48,426 nt of DNA from a virus, in the IMG/VR virus record IMGVR_UViG_3300049846_000972, positions 1-48,426 of that record, one strand, 5' to 3'. Below are positions 1 to 5,670 of this stretch, in pieces. Both the position numbers and the translations under genes were made by a program. Position 1 is the first letter of the stretch; the number at the start of each line of letters is the position of its first letter. The notes below the pieces were generated by a model, which was not told the origin of the DNA, did not search any database, and worked only from the letters and a program-made list of their open reading frames with translations.

Positions 1-16
1 GTTATAATATATAGTA

Positions 17-121
17 TTACTTCTTATCTATCTTATCAAGTAATATACCTGTAAGTACATATCCAGCCTCGAAGAAGAAGGCAAAGATAAGGATATATGC
101 AATGATTTCATTTATGTCCAT
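17..121 (-). CDS. 34-residue small membrane protein
   Basis: Tiny reading frame beginning MDINEIIAYIL and ending in the charged tail DKIDKK. The middle is strongly hydrophobic (IIAYILIFAFFF), enough for one membrane span. The ATG lies 14 nt inside the 3' end of the preceding 62-residue membrane gene, so translation is probably coupled. It is the last gene of the left-end leftward operon. No family recognised; membrane location is inferred from composition only. Confidence 0.5.
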   Translation of the reverse strand: MDINEIIAYILIFAFFFEAGYVLTGILLDKIDKK

Positions 122-296
122 TGTTATTGATTCTCTCTAATAATAAACCTGTTAGGTAATACACTAAGAACATACTACAGTAGGTTACAAATAGTGTAAT
201 TAACTGTAGATAGATATTAGCCTTGACAGCTAGAACTAAAAGGCCAATAGTTAAACATAGTATTGCAATGATAGTAATAAATAGAATGTCAATCAT
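108..296 (-). CDS. 62-residue two-span membrane protein
   Basis: Starts MIDILFITII and carries two hydrophobic stretches (about residues 3-22 and 30-50) followed by the short polar tail ERINNNGHK, which looks like a small two-span membrane protein. I chose the ATG at 296 because it overlaps the upstream stop in an ATGATTGA arrangement, the compact junction used throughout this operon. A longer version from 320 is possible (70 residues) but would overlap the upstream gene by 32 nt. Function unknown; such small membrane genes in phage early regions often act on the host envelope (inference). Confidence 0.6.
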   Translation of the reverse strand: MIDILFITIIAILCLTIGLLVLAVKANIYLQLITLFVTYCSMFLVYYLTGLLLERINNNGHK

Positions 297-606
297 TAAG
301 CTTGTTATTGCTGCCATCAATTGATCGTAGCATCTCAGTGATATCTGGTAGGGTACAACCTGAAGCCTGCTCTACAGCCTCCAATAGAGGCAATAGGGCG
401 AAGCGTAATTTAAGCTCGAGAGTAGTTAACTCTAATGTACTAAGAAGAGTATTAGGTAATTGTCTATATTGTTGAGCGATGAAGTATTCACCTGGTTTAG
501 TATTAATCAATAGGAAATAGCTCTCTACCTTATTGTTTGCTACATAGTCTTGTATAGCGTCTAAGTCATCAAGTAATAAAGCGTCTATCTTATCATTCTC
601 TCTCAT
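289..606 (-). CDS. Hypothetical acidic 105-residue protein
   Basis: Begins MRENDKIDALLLDDLDAIQDYV; acidic N-terminus, Leu-rich helical middle (TLELTTLELKLRFALLPLLE) and two cysteines. The start codon shares its A with the upstream stop (TAATG), and AAGGAGAA sits just before it as a good ribosome binding site. It has no motif I recognise. Part of the six-gene leftward cluster. Confidence 0.65.
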   Translation of the reverse strand: MRENDKIDALLLDDLDAIQDYVANNKVESYFLLINTKPGEYFIAQQYRQLPNTLLSTLELTTLELKLRFALLPLLEAVEQASGCTLPDITEMLRSIDGSNNKLND

Positions 607-803
607 TAGTTCTTCTCCTTATAGTAACTAACACCAAAGCCTAATATACGCAACTTATAGATAATACTAGTAATTGGTTTAGTTGAGTCTATTAGTTTAT
701 TGGTTTCATAGATACCGAATTTAGTTTCTAATGAAAGAGTTAGACTAAAGGTCTTTGGTTCTTTAGATCTTACTATTTCGATTGGAAAGTGATAATAAAT
801 CAT
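606..803 (-). CDS. Hypothetical 65-residue protein
   Basis: Starts MIYYHFPIEIVRSKEPKTF. A mix of beta-prone and basic segments with no recognisable motif. I prefer the ATG at 803, which forms a TAATG junction with the upstream stop; a start at 818 would add MGHIL and overlap the upstream gene. Junctions on both sides are one-base overlaps, so this gene is part of a tightly coupled polycistron. Confidence 0.6.
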   Translation of the reverse strand: MIYYHFPIEIVRSKEPKTFSLTLSLETKFGIYETNKLIDSTKPITSIIYKLRILGFGVSYYKEKN

Positions 804-1009
804 TAATATATGTCCCACTTTAAAGTTAATGTCTTAGGGTCTAAGTAATCTTCAATGATTACACTATTAAGGAATTCACACACAGCTATTGCATGAGCAC
901 GTTTAGCTATGGGATGACCAATAGGTTTATCTTCATACATAATACGATAGAAGCTTTTCGTGTAGTTAGTTCTTATTTTGCAATACTTTATTGTATACTT
1001 CATCTTCAT
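803..1009 (-). CDS. Hypothetical basic 68-residue protein
   Basis: Starts MKMKYTIKYCKIRTNYTKS (an internal ATG at 1003 is equally placed). Basic N-terminus rich in Lys, Tyr and Thr, then HPIAKRAHAIAVCEFLNS, reminiscent of a small helix that packs against a strand; no family recognised. It overlaps the 3' end of the upstream zinc-ribbon gene by about 40 nt in another frame. Confidence 0.6.
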   Translation of the reverse strand: MKMKYTIKYCKIRTNYTKSFYRIMYEDKPIGHPIAKRAHAIAVCEFLNSVIIEDYLDPKTLTLKWDIY

Positions 1010-1139
1010 CTACCTTGATATGTACAGTATCACATAACGTACATGTTGGAGAGTCTGGTTCATGGTCTGGGGATACATATAATGCTAATACTTTGTAGTA
1101 CTTACAGAATACATTATCACATGTGTAGTATCTTGTCAT
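966..1139 (-). CDS. 57-residue zinc-ribbon mini-protein
   Basis: Starts MTRYYTCDNVFCKYYKV. Cysteines at 7 and 12 (CDNVFC) and at 33 and 36 (CTLC) give a CX4C...CX2C pattern that would bind one zinc ion. The middle is acidic (SPDHEPDS) and the tail is charged. It is the first gene of the left-end leftward operon, just downstream of the extended -10 element near 1192-1200. The same cysteine spacing recurs in the genes at 47970-48125 and 47795-47983 at the other end of the window, so these look like distant paralogues. Its role is unknown; nucleic-acid or protein binding is the usual job of such ribbons (inference). Confidence 0.6.
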   Translation of the reverse strand: MTRYYTCDNVFCKYYKVLALYVSPDHEPDSPTCTLCDTVHIKVDEDEVYNKVLQNKN

Positions 1140-1191
1140 TATTGGTTCTTTTAGTGAGTTATACTATTCTTATCTGAGTTTACTAATGTAT

Positions 1192-1200
1192 ATTATAGCA
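1192..1200 (-). promoter_or_regulatory. Extended -10 promoter for the left-end leftward operon
   Basis: The minus strand reads TGCTATAAT here, a perfect extended -10 element (TGnTATAAT), about 55 nt upstream of the zinc-ribbon start at 1139. No good TTGACA lies at 16-18 nt, which extended -10 promoters can tolerate. The same TGCTATAAT recurs in the minus-strand elements at 1554-1592 and 47008-47049. Confidence 0.5.
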
Positions 1201-1289
1201 TACATATAGGTTATCTGTAAAGGGGAATTATAAAGTTTTAGACATAGAGATACCTTTGCAATATGGTATATACTTTAAAGCATAACCAC

Positions 1290-1554
1290 ATAGGCCCCTT
1301 TCCGTGCTTAACAGCTTTCTTAGCTGCTTTCCTTCATAGAGTGCTTATCAGGTACCGTATTTGTTTGACTTAGTAACACTTCGTTGACTGAGTGGCCACT
1401 TGACCATACATTCTAACCAACGCTATACTAAGACTAGGCAACGATGAACCGCCCGTATTAGCCAACCCCTTACATTACAAGGAGTTACTACCATATAACC
1501 TGTTTCTTCATTCCTTGAAAGCTTCCAAAGGTATTAAAAAAGCTTAACCTCTAT
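1290..1554 (-). ncRNA. Candidate structured noncoding RNA
   Basis: No reading frame of useful length exists on either strand between 1140 and 1762, yet the stretch is rich in potential helices. AACCCCTT (1464-1471) pairs with AAGGAGTT (1479-1486). CTTAGTA (1369-1375) pairs with TACTAAG (1426-1432) and encloses CGTTG/CAACG (1382-1386 with 1418-1422), which in turn enclose the palindrome AGTGGCCACT (1391-1400). CAGCT/AGCTG (1312-1316 with 1322-1326) forms a further hairpin. A well conserved minus-strand promoter lies immediately upstream (1554-1592), so a transcript of about 250-300 nt starting near 1553 is the simplest reading. Its class is unknown: no tRNA cloverleaf or tmRNA signature is visible. 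The exact ends are guesses. Confidence 0.45.
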
Positions 1555-1592
1555 ACATATATTATAGCACATTAACCTTAAAAAAGCATTAA
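1554..1592 (-). promoter_or_regulatory. Two-box leftward promoter, copy A
   Basis: On the minus strand this reads TTAATGCTTTTTTAAG, then six variable bases, then GTGCTATAATATATGTA. The second box contains the extended -10 TGCTATAAT. Both boxes are identical, with the same six-base gap, in the element at 47008-47049, on the same strand. The upstream box does not resemble TTGACA, so it may be the -35 element of a different sigma factor, possibly the one encoded at 4006-4557 (inference). It would drive the candidate RNA below 1554. Confidence 0.55.
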
Positions 1593-1713
1593 CAATAACA
1601 ACAACCCCCTAATTTAACCAATCCTCGGATGAAATAACCCCATATTTTAACCATAGTATAAGTTGGAGCTTATATAGCGTATCATGTTGTTATTATTATA
1701 GCTTATCATGTGG

Positions 1714-1743
1714 TTGCTCTTGTAGGGTCTTATGGTGTATACT
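1714..1743 (+). promoter_or_regulatory. Possible sigma70 promoter for the repeat-gene array
   Basis: TTGCTC (1714-1719) and TATACT (1738-1743) with an 18-nt spacer lie just upstream of the first repeat cistron, whose ribosome binding site is GAGGGGG (1751-1757). The -35 is only half consensus. The -10 matches that of the two strong early promoters at 3069 and 3489. Confidence 0.35.
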
Positions 1744-1762
1744 ACCTAGAGAGGGGGATTAT

Positions 1763-2086
1763 ATGACTAAAGAATATAAAGCTGTTAAGGATGTTGTTTA
1801 TAGTGCTGTTGATGAAGCTGCTTATATAGCTGTTTATAGGACTGTTAATAGGGAGCTAGATATTGCTGTTGGTAATGCTGTTTATAGGGCTGTTGGTAGT
1901 ACTGTGCATAGAGCTGTTTATAGTGCTGTGAATAGGGCTGTTTATAGTGCTGTTGATGAAGCTGCTTATATAGCTGTTTATAGTGCTGTTTATAATGCTG
2001 TTTATAGGGCTGTTTCTAGTGCTGTTGATGAAGCTGTTTATAGTGCTGTTTCTAGTGCTGTTGATCGGGAGTTAGATAATGACTAA
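1763..2086 (+). CDS. Repeat-array protein 1 (four-residue YxAV repeats), 107 aa
   Basis: Starts MTKEYKAVKDVVYSAV and ends DRELDND. Nearly the whole chain is a four-residue repeat of the form [YNDS]-x-A-V, for example VYSAVNRAVYSAV, encoded by a 12-bp unit such as TATAGTGCTGTT. The strong site GAGGGGG five nt before the ATG sets the start. It is the longest of five tandem paralogues at 1763-2828; the others have 67, 63, 67 and 57 residues. The spacing would put Ala/Val on one face of a helix or a regular solenoid (inference). I recognise no characterised family. The ATG of the next cistron overlaps this gene's stop by 8 nt. Confidence 0.7.
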   Translation: MTKEYKAVKDVVYSAVDEAAYIAVYRTVNRELDIAVGNAVYRAVGSTVHRAVYSAVNRAVYSAVDEAAYIAVYSAVYNAVYRAVSSAVDEAVYSAVSSAVDRELDND

Positions 2087-2282
2087 AGAATATGAAACTA
2101 TTAAGGGTGTTATAGGTGAGGCTGTTAGTACTACTATTCGCAGGTCGGTTCGAAGGGTTGTCTGTAGTAGTGCTACAGAAGGTGTTTATTGGGCTGTTGA
2201 TAGGGCTGTTAATAGGACTGTTAATATTGAGGTTTATAGAGCTGTTTCTAGTGCTATTGATCGAGAGTTAGATAATGACTAA
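2079..2282 (+). CDS. Repeat-array protein 2, 67 aa
   Basis: Starts MTKEYETIKGVIGEAV and ends DRELDND. It is the most diverged member: its middle contains TTIRRSVRRVVCSSATEGVY, with several Arg replacing the usual Tyr/Asn, so the copy is basic in its first half. The start lies inside the end of cistron 1 (8-nt overlap). The codons for R-E in the upstream C-terminus (CGGGAG) supply a GGGAG ribosome binding site seven nt before the ATG. Confidence 0.65.
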   Translation: MTKEYETIKGVIGEAVSTTIRRSVRRVVCSSATEGVYWAVDRAVNRTVNIEVYRAVSSAIDRELDND

Positions 2283-2466
2283 AGAATATGAAGCTGTTTG
2301 TGGTACTGTTTATAGGGTTGTTTATAATGATGTTTATTGGGCTGTTTGTAGTACTGTGAATAGGGCTGTTTGTAGTGATGTTTATAATGCTGTTTATAGT
2401 GATGTTAATATTGGGGTTTATAGGGCTGTTTATAATGCTATTAATCGGGAGTTAGATAATGACTAA
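2275..2466 (+). CDS. Repeat-array protein 3, 63 aa
   Basis: Starts MTKEYEAVCGTVYRVV, continues in YxxV repeats rich in Asp and Cys (AVCSDVYNAVYSDV) and ends NRELDND. It is one repeat unit (four residues) shorter than cistrons 2 and 4. The start overlaps the stop of cistron 2; here the upstream codons read CGAGAG, giving a weaker binding site. Function unknown. Confidence 0.65.
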   Translation: MTKEYEAVCGTVYRVVYNDVYWAVCSTVNRAVCSDVYNAVYSDVNIGVYRAVYNAINRELDND

Positions 2467-2662
2467 AGAATATGAAACTGTTAAGGGTGTTATTGATAGG
2501 GCTGTTTATCGTGATGTTTATAATGCTGTTTATAGGGCTGTTGGTAGTACTGTGCATAGGGCTGTTGGTAGTGATGTTTATAATGCTGTTAATAGGGAGC
2601 TAGATATTGCTGTTGGTAATACTGTGCATAGGGCTGTTATTGAGGAGATAGATAATGACTAA
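2459..2662 (+). CDS. Repeat-array protein 4, 67 aa
   Basis: Starts MTKEYETVKGVIDRAV and ends HRAVIEEIDND; the usual NRELDND terminus is altered to IEEIDND, yet the DNA still supplies GAGGAG seven nt before the next ATG. Contains a GSTVHRAVGSDVYNAV block shared with cistrons 1 and 5, evidence of exchange between copies. Function unknown. Confidence 0.65.
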   Translation: MTKEYETVKGVIDRAVYRDVYNAVYRAVGSTVHRAVGSDVYNAVNRELDIAVGNTVHRAVIEEIDND

Positions 2663-2828
2663 AGAATATGAAGCTGTTAAGGGTGTTATTGATGAGGCTG
2701 TTGGTAGTACTGTGCATAGGGCTGTTGGTAGTGATGTTTATAGTGCTGTTTATAGTGCTGTTTATAGGGTTGTTTATAATGCTGTTTATAATGCTATTAA
2801 TAGAGCGTTAGATAATGAGCTATTTTAA
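2655..2828 (+). CDS. Repeat-array protein 5, 57 aa
   Basis: Last copy, starting MTKEYEAVKGVIDEAV. It ends NRALDNELF because the array's junction sequence is lost: the reading frame runs on for three codons to a TAA at 2826. Like the others it is built of YxAV units (VYSAVYSAVYRVVYNAV). The start overlaps the stop of cistron 4 and uses the GAGGAG in that gene's end. Confidence 0.6.
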   Translation: MTKEYEAVKGVIDEAVGSTVHRAVGSDVYSAVYSAVYRVVYNAVYNAINRALDNELF

Positions 2829-2844
2829 CAGAGGATAGATTAAA

Positions 2845-3063
2845 ATGTACATAGGCAAATATGATGTAGGGTTTTATATTCCAGAGTCGTTACTGGAGGT
2901 GTTCATCTATAAAGTTTATTATGCAAAGTGTGAAGTATTCCCACCAATGCCTACTCGTTATATATGGTTTAAATATATATTCTTTTTAGGGCTGCTTATT
3001 TCCTATCAAGTGCAGGATGATGATCTCATTAGAGATTTAAATGATTGGAGTAGTTCTAAGTAG
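2845..3063 (+). CDS. Hypothetical 72-residue protein with one hydrophobic segment
   Basis: Starts MYIGKYDVGFYIPESLL and is rich in Tyr, Phe and Ile. Residues about 42-56 (WFKYIFFLGLLISYQV) could form a membrane span, followed by an acidic C-terminus (DDDLIRDLNDW). GAGG (2831-2834) precedes the ATG by ten nt. It follows the repeat array by 17 nt and precedes early promoter P1, so it may close the array transcript. No family recognised. Confidence 0.6.
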   Translation: MYIGKYDVGFYIPESLLEVFIYKVYYAKCEVFPPMPTRYIWFKYIFFLGLLISYQVQDDDLIRDLNDWSSSK

Positions 3064-3068
3064 TTGAT

Positions 3069-3096
3069 TTGACAAATTCAGAATATGTACTATACT
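3069..3096 (+). promoter_or_regulatory. Early sigma70 promoter P1
   Basis: TTGACA (3069-3074), a 16-nt spacer and TATACT (3091-3096). The block around the -10 (TATGTACTATACT, then AGTAAGAA) is repeated at P2 (3489-3516), showing that both are copies of one phage promoter. It lies upstream of the small gene at 3176. Confidence 0.75.
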
Positions 3097-3175
3097 TCTA
3101 GTAAGAAAGGAGAATAAGTAAACAACAAATAGAGGAATAAATAAGGAAGTGAAACCAACTAGAGGAGTATGTATC

Positions 3176-3406
3176 ATGTTACCAGTATATAAAGTACCAC
3201 ATAAAGCACAGAGATTAATTTATAGATTTAATCCGTTCACTAGATACTATGAAGTACTAGAGATACTACCAGGGACTAATAACAGAGTAAAGAGAGTTTG
3301 GGAGTTTGTACATGAGCATGAAGCACAAGAGTATATCAACTATATGGCCTATATGGATTGGGGACATACTCAGAGACAGCTTGAGGAAGAGTCAGAGGCT
3401 ATGTAG
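3176..3406 (+). CDS. Hypothetical 76-residue early protein
   Basis: Starts MLPVYKVPHKAQRLIYRF. Basic, aromatic N-terminal half (FNPFTRYYEVLEIL), then a charged helix ending QRQLEEESEAM. I start it at 3176, because the 13-base leader AGGAGTATGTATC directly before this ATG is repeated exactly before the ATG at 3843. An upstream in-frame ATG at 3149 would place that leader inside the gene. First gene after promoter P1; a weak terminator follows. The position suggests an early host-takeover protein (inference). Confidence 0.6.
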   Translation: MLPVYKVPHKAQRLIYRFNPFTRYYEVLEILPGTNNRVKRVWEFVHEHEAQEYINYMAYMDWGHTQRQLEEESEAM

Positions 3407-3416
3407 GTTACACTCC

Positions 3417-3438
3417 GGGGCAGGGAAGCCCTTGTTTT
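3417..3438 (+). terminator. Weak intrinsic terminator after the P1 gene
   Basis: GGGC (3418-3421), a six-base loop, GCCC (3428-3431), then TTGTTTT. The stem is only 4-5 bp, but it sits 11 nt after a stop codon and 50 nt before promoter P2, which fits termination or attenuation between the two early units. Confidence 0.45.
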
Positions 3439-3488
3439 ATGTCTAAGTAGTTGATTATATAAGGAGAAAAAATATTTTTGTTTTTCCC

Positions 3489-3516
3489 TTGACAAATGTA
3501 AATTATGTACTATACT
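3489..3516 (+). promoter_or_regulatory. Early sigma70 promoter P2
   Basis: TTGACA (3489-3494), a 16-nt spacer and TATACT (3511-3516), with an AT-rich upstream region (AAATATTTTTGTTTTT) that could act as an UP element. Closely matches P1. It begins the long plus-strand operon that carries the sigma factor and replication genes. Confidence 0.8.
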
Positions 3517-3551
3517 GAAAGTAAGAACATTAACAAGAAGGTAAACAGTAT

Positions 3552-3728
3552 ATGATAGCGTATCAATATAATCCAAAGACAAGACAACTTGAGAGAGTTA
3601 ATCTTAGTCATCATCACGATAAAATTAAACCAGTTAAACACTTTAGAAATATGAGTAGAAGTGAAATAGATTCTTTAATGCGTAGTCATATAGAGGGTAA
3701 CGACCATGGCAGAGATAGTCATAGTTAG
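3552..3728 (+). CDS. Hypothetical 58-residue His/Arg-rich protein
   Basis: Starts MIAYQYNPKTRQLERVNL and contains SHHHDK and HIEGNDHGRDSHS at the end. Basic overall, with a high histidine content that could bind metal. First gene after P2. Its 3' end overlaps the start of the next small gene by 23 nt in another frame. No family recognised. Confidence 0.55.
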   Translation: MIAYQYNPKTRQLERVNLSHHHDKIKPVKHFRNMSRSEIDSLMRSHIEGNDHGRDSHS

Positions 3729-3816
3729 TTTTACAGTGGGGCTTGCGCTAGTGATAGCATTTGCAATAGCAATCTATCATGAAGTACAAGATGAAAGAGA
3801 AAATAATGAAGAGTAA
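3706..3816 (+). CDS. 36-residue single-span membrane protein
   Basis: Starts MAEIVIVSFTVGLALVIAFAIAIYH followed by an acidic tail (EVQDERENNEE). One clear membrane span of about 20 residues with the charged tail on one side. GAGGG (3693-3697) eight nt before the ATG is a good binding site and supports it as a real gene despite its size. Function unknown. Confidence 0.6.
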   Translation: MAEIVIVSFTVGLALVIAFAIAIYHEVQDERENNEE

Positions 3817-3842
3817 TTAACCAACCAATAGGAGTATGTATC

Positions 3843-4013
3843 ATGAGTAAACAGCAACATGTAGTAAAGTGTCGTGTATGTGAACAAACAGTAGCACACA
3901 ACCAACATAAAGGAATGTGTATTGATTGTTATATTGAAATGTCGAGATATAAGATCATTCAATTAGGAATGCTCCGAGAAGATTTATTAAAAGAGAGTCT
4001 CGACAATGAATAG
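3843..4013 (+). CDS. 56-residue double-CxxC zinc-finger protein
   Basis: Starts MSKQQHVVKCRVCEQTV. CRVC (residues 10-13) and CIDC (26-29) make a four-cysteine zinc site, followed by a helical C-terminus (YKIIQLGMLREDLLKESL). The leader AGGAGTATGTATC before the ATG duplicates that of the gene at 3176. The stop overlaps the start of the sigma factor (ATGAATAG), so the two are translationally coupled; a role as partner or regulator of the sigma factor is possible but is only inference from position. Confidence 0.65.
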   Translation: MSKQQHVVKCRVCEQTVAHNQHKGMCIDCYIEMSRYKIIQLGMLREDLLKESLDNE

Positions 4014-4557
4014 ATTAGTAGAGAATATCGTAGATAGAGTATTGAGTAATTATTCTCGCAGCTTTAAAGAGCTATATAGAGATGATTATATACAAGAAGC
4101 AAGTATCGCACATTGGGAAGCAGAGAAAACATATAATAGAAAAGAAGTTCCATTAGAGGCTTATAGAGCTTTGAAGATTAGATGGGCGTTAGGTGAATAT
4201 ACTCGTAAGTTAATTAAAGGGTACTCACAGCATAAAGATTATCAACATTTTTCTATTGATGATTTAGAGTATCAAACACAGACTACTGCAGAGATTAGTG
4301 TGCCATTAGTTCCCGTGAGTATTGGGGATAGATACTCTGAAGTTACACACACGATGATCACTTCAGAGTGGGATAGTGACATCTTACTAGCTCAAATACT
4401 GGATATGGTCTCTGCTATTGAGAAAGAGATTCTCTACGGTAGGCTTCTGGAATGGACAGACGCGCAGATCGCTAAGAGTCTCGGTATATCGAGTAGTACT
4501 GTACAGCGTCAATTTACTGCATTGAGTGAGCGATTACAAGAGGGAGCTATTATATGA
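4006..4557 (+). CDS. Phage-encoded RNA polymerase sigma factor (sigma70/ECF-like)
   Basis: 183 residues. The N-terminal part looks like sigma region 2: DDYIQEASIAHWEA (the D-x-x-Q-E-a pattern of region 2.1/2.2), then EAYRALKIRWALGEYTRKLIK, which fits the DNA-melting and -10-reading helix. After an acidic linker, residues about 128-178 look like region 4, with a helix-turn-helix WTDAQIAKSLGISSSTVQRQ that would read the -35. The length fits a two-domain group 4 factor. It would redirect host RNA polymerase to middle or late phage promoters, and no phage RNA polymerase is visible here. Overlaps both neighbours. The family call is firm in outline; the promoters it uses are unknown, with the two-box elements at 1554 and 47008 as candidates. 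Confidence 0.8.
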   Translation: MNRLVENIVDRVLSNYSRSFKELYRDDYIQEASIAHWEAEKTYNRKEVPLEAYRALKIRWALGEYTRKLIKGYSQHKDYQHFSIDDLEYQTQTTAEISVPLVPVSIGDRYSEVTHTMITSEWDSDILLAQILDMVSAIEKEILYGRLLEWTDAQIAKSLGISSSTVQRQFTALSERLQEGAII

Positions 4558-4769
4558 AGTACATTTTCCGCATTGTGTATGAAAATAATAGAGATTATAG
4601 GGTCGATGCGAAACCTGAAGACTCCAGCTTTGATTGGGAAGTACTCCAACGCTATTTTGCTACAGTTACGGATGCACAAAACTTTATTCTTCGGTTAGTG
4701 GAGGAAGGACTTGAGGATCGCGTTATATTTCAATCTTCCCCTGTTTATTGTGGCCCAATTATTCATTAG
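4554..4769 (+). CDS. Hypothetical 71-residue protein
   Basis: Starts MKYIFRIVYENNRDYRVD. Alternating hydrophobic residues at the N-terminus suggest a beta hairpin, followed by a helix (TVTDAQNFILRLVEEGLEDRVIF). Starts in an ATGA overlap with the sigma factor stop, so it is co-translated. No family recognised. Confidence 0.65.
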   Translation: MKYIFRIVYENNRDYRVDAKPEDSSFDWEVLQRYFATVTDAQNFILRLVEEGLEDRVIFQSSPVYCGPIIH

Positions 4770-4777
4770 GAGGTTAT

Positions 4778-4924
4778 ATGCTAGATAGATATAGTTCACC
4801 AAGCCAGCCTGAGTGTAGATTCTGTGGGAGTTTGTTAGATGATACTAGACTTTGTTGGAGTTGCTATGATACAATGGACTACGATGAGATAGAAGAAGAG
4901 GATAAAACTAATGAGTCGAATTAA
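4778..4924 (+). CDS. 48-residue double-CxxC zinc-finger protein
   Basis: Starts MLDRYSSPSQPECRFCGS. CRFC (13-16) and CWSC (26-29) form a compact zinc site; the C-terminus is very acidic (DYDEIEEEDKTNESN). A near-ideal AGGAGG lies five nt before the ATG. The stop region overlaps the start of the next zinc-finger gene by 14 nt. Function unknown. Confidence 0.6.
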   Translation: MLDRYSSPSQPECRFCGSLLDDTRLCWSCYDTMDYDEIEEEDKTNESN

Positions 4925-5042
4925 CTTATCAGCAGAACGGTATTGTCATAAGTGTCATAGGATTAAATCAATCAAGGACTTTCTTAAACGATTGGCTGTG
5001 TTTCGTATTGCAGGTATATGCAGCCAGTGCCAAAGGGGTTAA
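4911..5042 (+). CDS. 43-residue basic double-CxxC protein
   Basis: Starts MSRINLSAERYCHKCHRIKS. CHKC (12-15) and CSQC (37-40) flank a basic helix (KSIKDFLKRLAVFR). Basic charge plus a zinc site suggests nucleic-acid binding (inference). The start lies 14 nt inside the preceding gene. Confidence 0.55.
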   Translation: MSRINLSAERYCHKCHRIKSIKDFLKRLAVFRIAGICSQCQRG

Positions 5043-5044
5043 CT

Positions 5045-5332
5045 ATGATGAAGCAAGCTGACAGTTTTAGAATAGGCTTTTTAGTGAGTCTAGTAGAGGT
5101 GGAAGGCGTGATTGTTGTTAGTATGAGTGAAATAGGCAACCCGCGTAACATTCAAGAGTTATTACAAACACGATCTGTAAGTGAGGCGTATCTATATTGC
5201 AAGCGGTTCGTGGATAAGTTAGACGTGAAACTATGGAGAGTTGAGAATACTATCTATAGACCTTCACATATGAAATGGGTTGTCTCGGCAGCTCCGGAAT
5301 TAAATGAATTAATCTCGAGAGCGTTGACTTAA
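5045..5332 (+). CDS. Hypothetical 95-residue protein
   Basis: Starts MMKQADSFRIGFLVSLVE. The N-terminal half is strand-rich with a hydrophobic core (GVIVVSMSEIG), the C-terminal half helical. AAGGGG six nt before the ATG at 5045 supports this start over one at 5018, which lies within the preceding gene. No family recognised. Confidence 0.6.
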   Translation: MMKQADSFRIGFLVSLVEVEGVIVVSMSEIGNPRNIQELLQTRSVSEAYLYCKRFVDKLDVKLWRVENTIYRPSHMKWVVSAAPELNELISRALT

Positions 5333-5333
5333 G

Positions 5334-5507
5334 ATGAGATGTAAAGCCTGCGGGGATAGAGTATCAGATACAGCTATACTAGCTAACACTGAGGAAGCCT
5401 TTATCAATAATGAATGCCTCTGTAGTGATTGCTTGAGCGTGAGTAATGAAGAAAATTATTGGATGCTGAAAATATATGAGAAGAAACAAGAAGATAGAGG
5501 CGATTGA
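5334..5507 (+). CDS. 57-residue zinc-finger protein
   Basis: Starts MRCKACGDRVSDTAIL. CKAC (3-6) and C-x-CSDC (28, 30, 33) provide a zinc site; the C-terminus is a charged helix (ENYWMLKIYEKKQEDRGD). It follows the preceding stop by one base, so translation is probably coupled. Fourth CxxC mini-protein in this stretch. Confidence 0.55.
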   Translation: MRCKACGDRVSDTAILANTEEAFINNECLCSDCLSVSNEENYWMLKIYEKKQEDRGD

Positions 5508-5670
5508 CGGCAACCCTGCGTTTCGAGCAGTTAGGTATTATTCCGAGTATGTTGAGCTTCTTAATTATCATATTGTTAGTATGACACCATTTGATTTAAT
5601 TACGATCTCGCTAGATGAGGTTTTATTTAGAGAAATGAATTATGACATGTATAGCCTGTATCAAATATAA
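5476..5670 (+). CDS. Possible 64-residue protein
   Basis: Starts MRRNKKIEAIDGNPAFRAV. It overlaps the preceding zinc-finger gene by 32 nt and the following Ntn-hydrolase by 29 nt, both in other frames, and has only a weak binding site. It fills an otherwise 134-nt gap in a densely packed operon, which favours a real gene. No motif seen. Confidence 0.4.
   Translation: MRRNKKIEAIDGNPAFRAVRYYSEYVELLNYHIVSMTPFDLITISLDEVLFREMNYDMYSLYQI

Larger units (their letters stand above)
1763..2828 (+). repeat. Five-cistron array built of 12-bp tandem repeats
   Basis: A 1.07-kb tract of imperfect 12-bp units (consensus like TATAGTGCTGTT, reading Y-S-A-V) is broken into five open cistrons by a conserved junction of about 21 bp that contains GATAATGACTAAAGAATATG. 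At each junction the last codons of one protein (ELDND, stop TAA) overlap the start MTKEY of the next. Starts at 1763, 2079, 2275, 2459 and 2655 are separated by 316, 196, 184 and 196 nt, each a multiple of 12 plus 4. Size differences are therefore whole repeat units, as expected from unequal recombination or slippage. Confidence 0.8.

Noticed and set aside
1763-2828. CRISPR array
   Set aside because: The repeats are 12 bp, contiguous, imperfect and in frame within open cistrons; there are no spacers.
3777-3962. Minus-strand frame opposite the early genes
   Set aside because: It is antisense to two well supported small genes with good binding sites and shows no features of its own.
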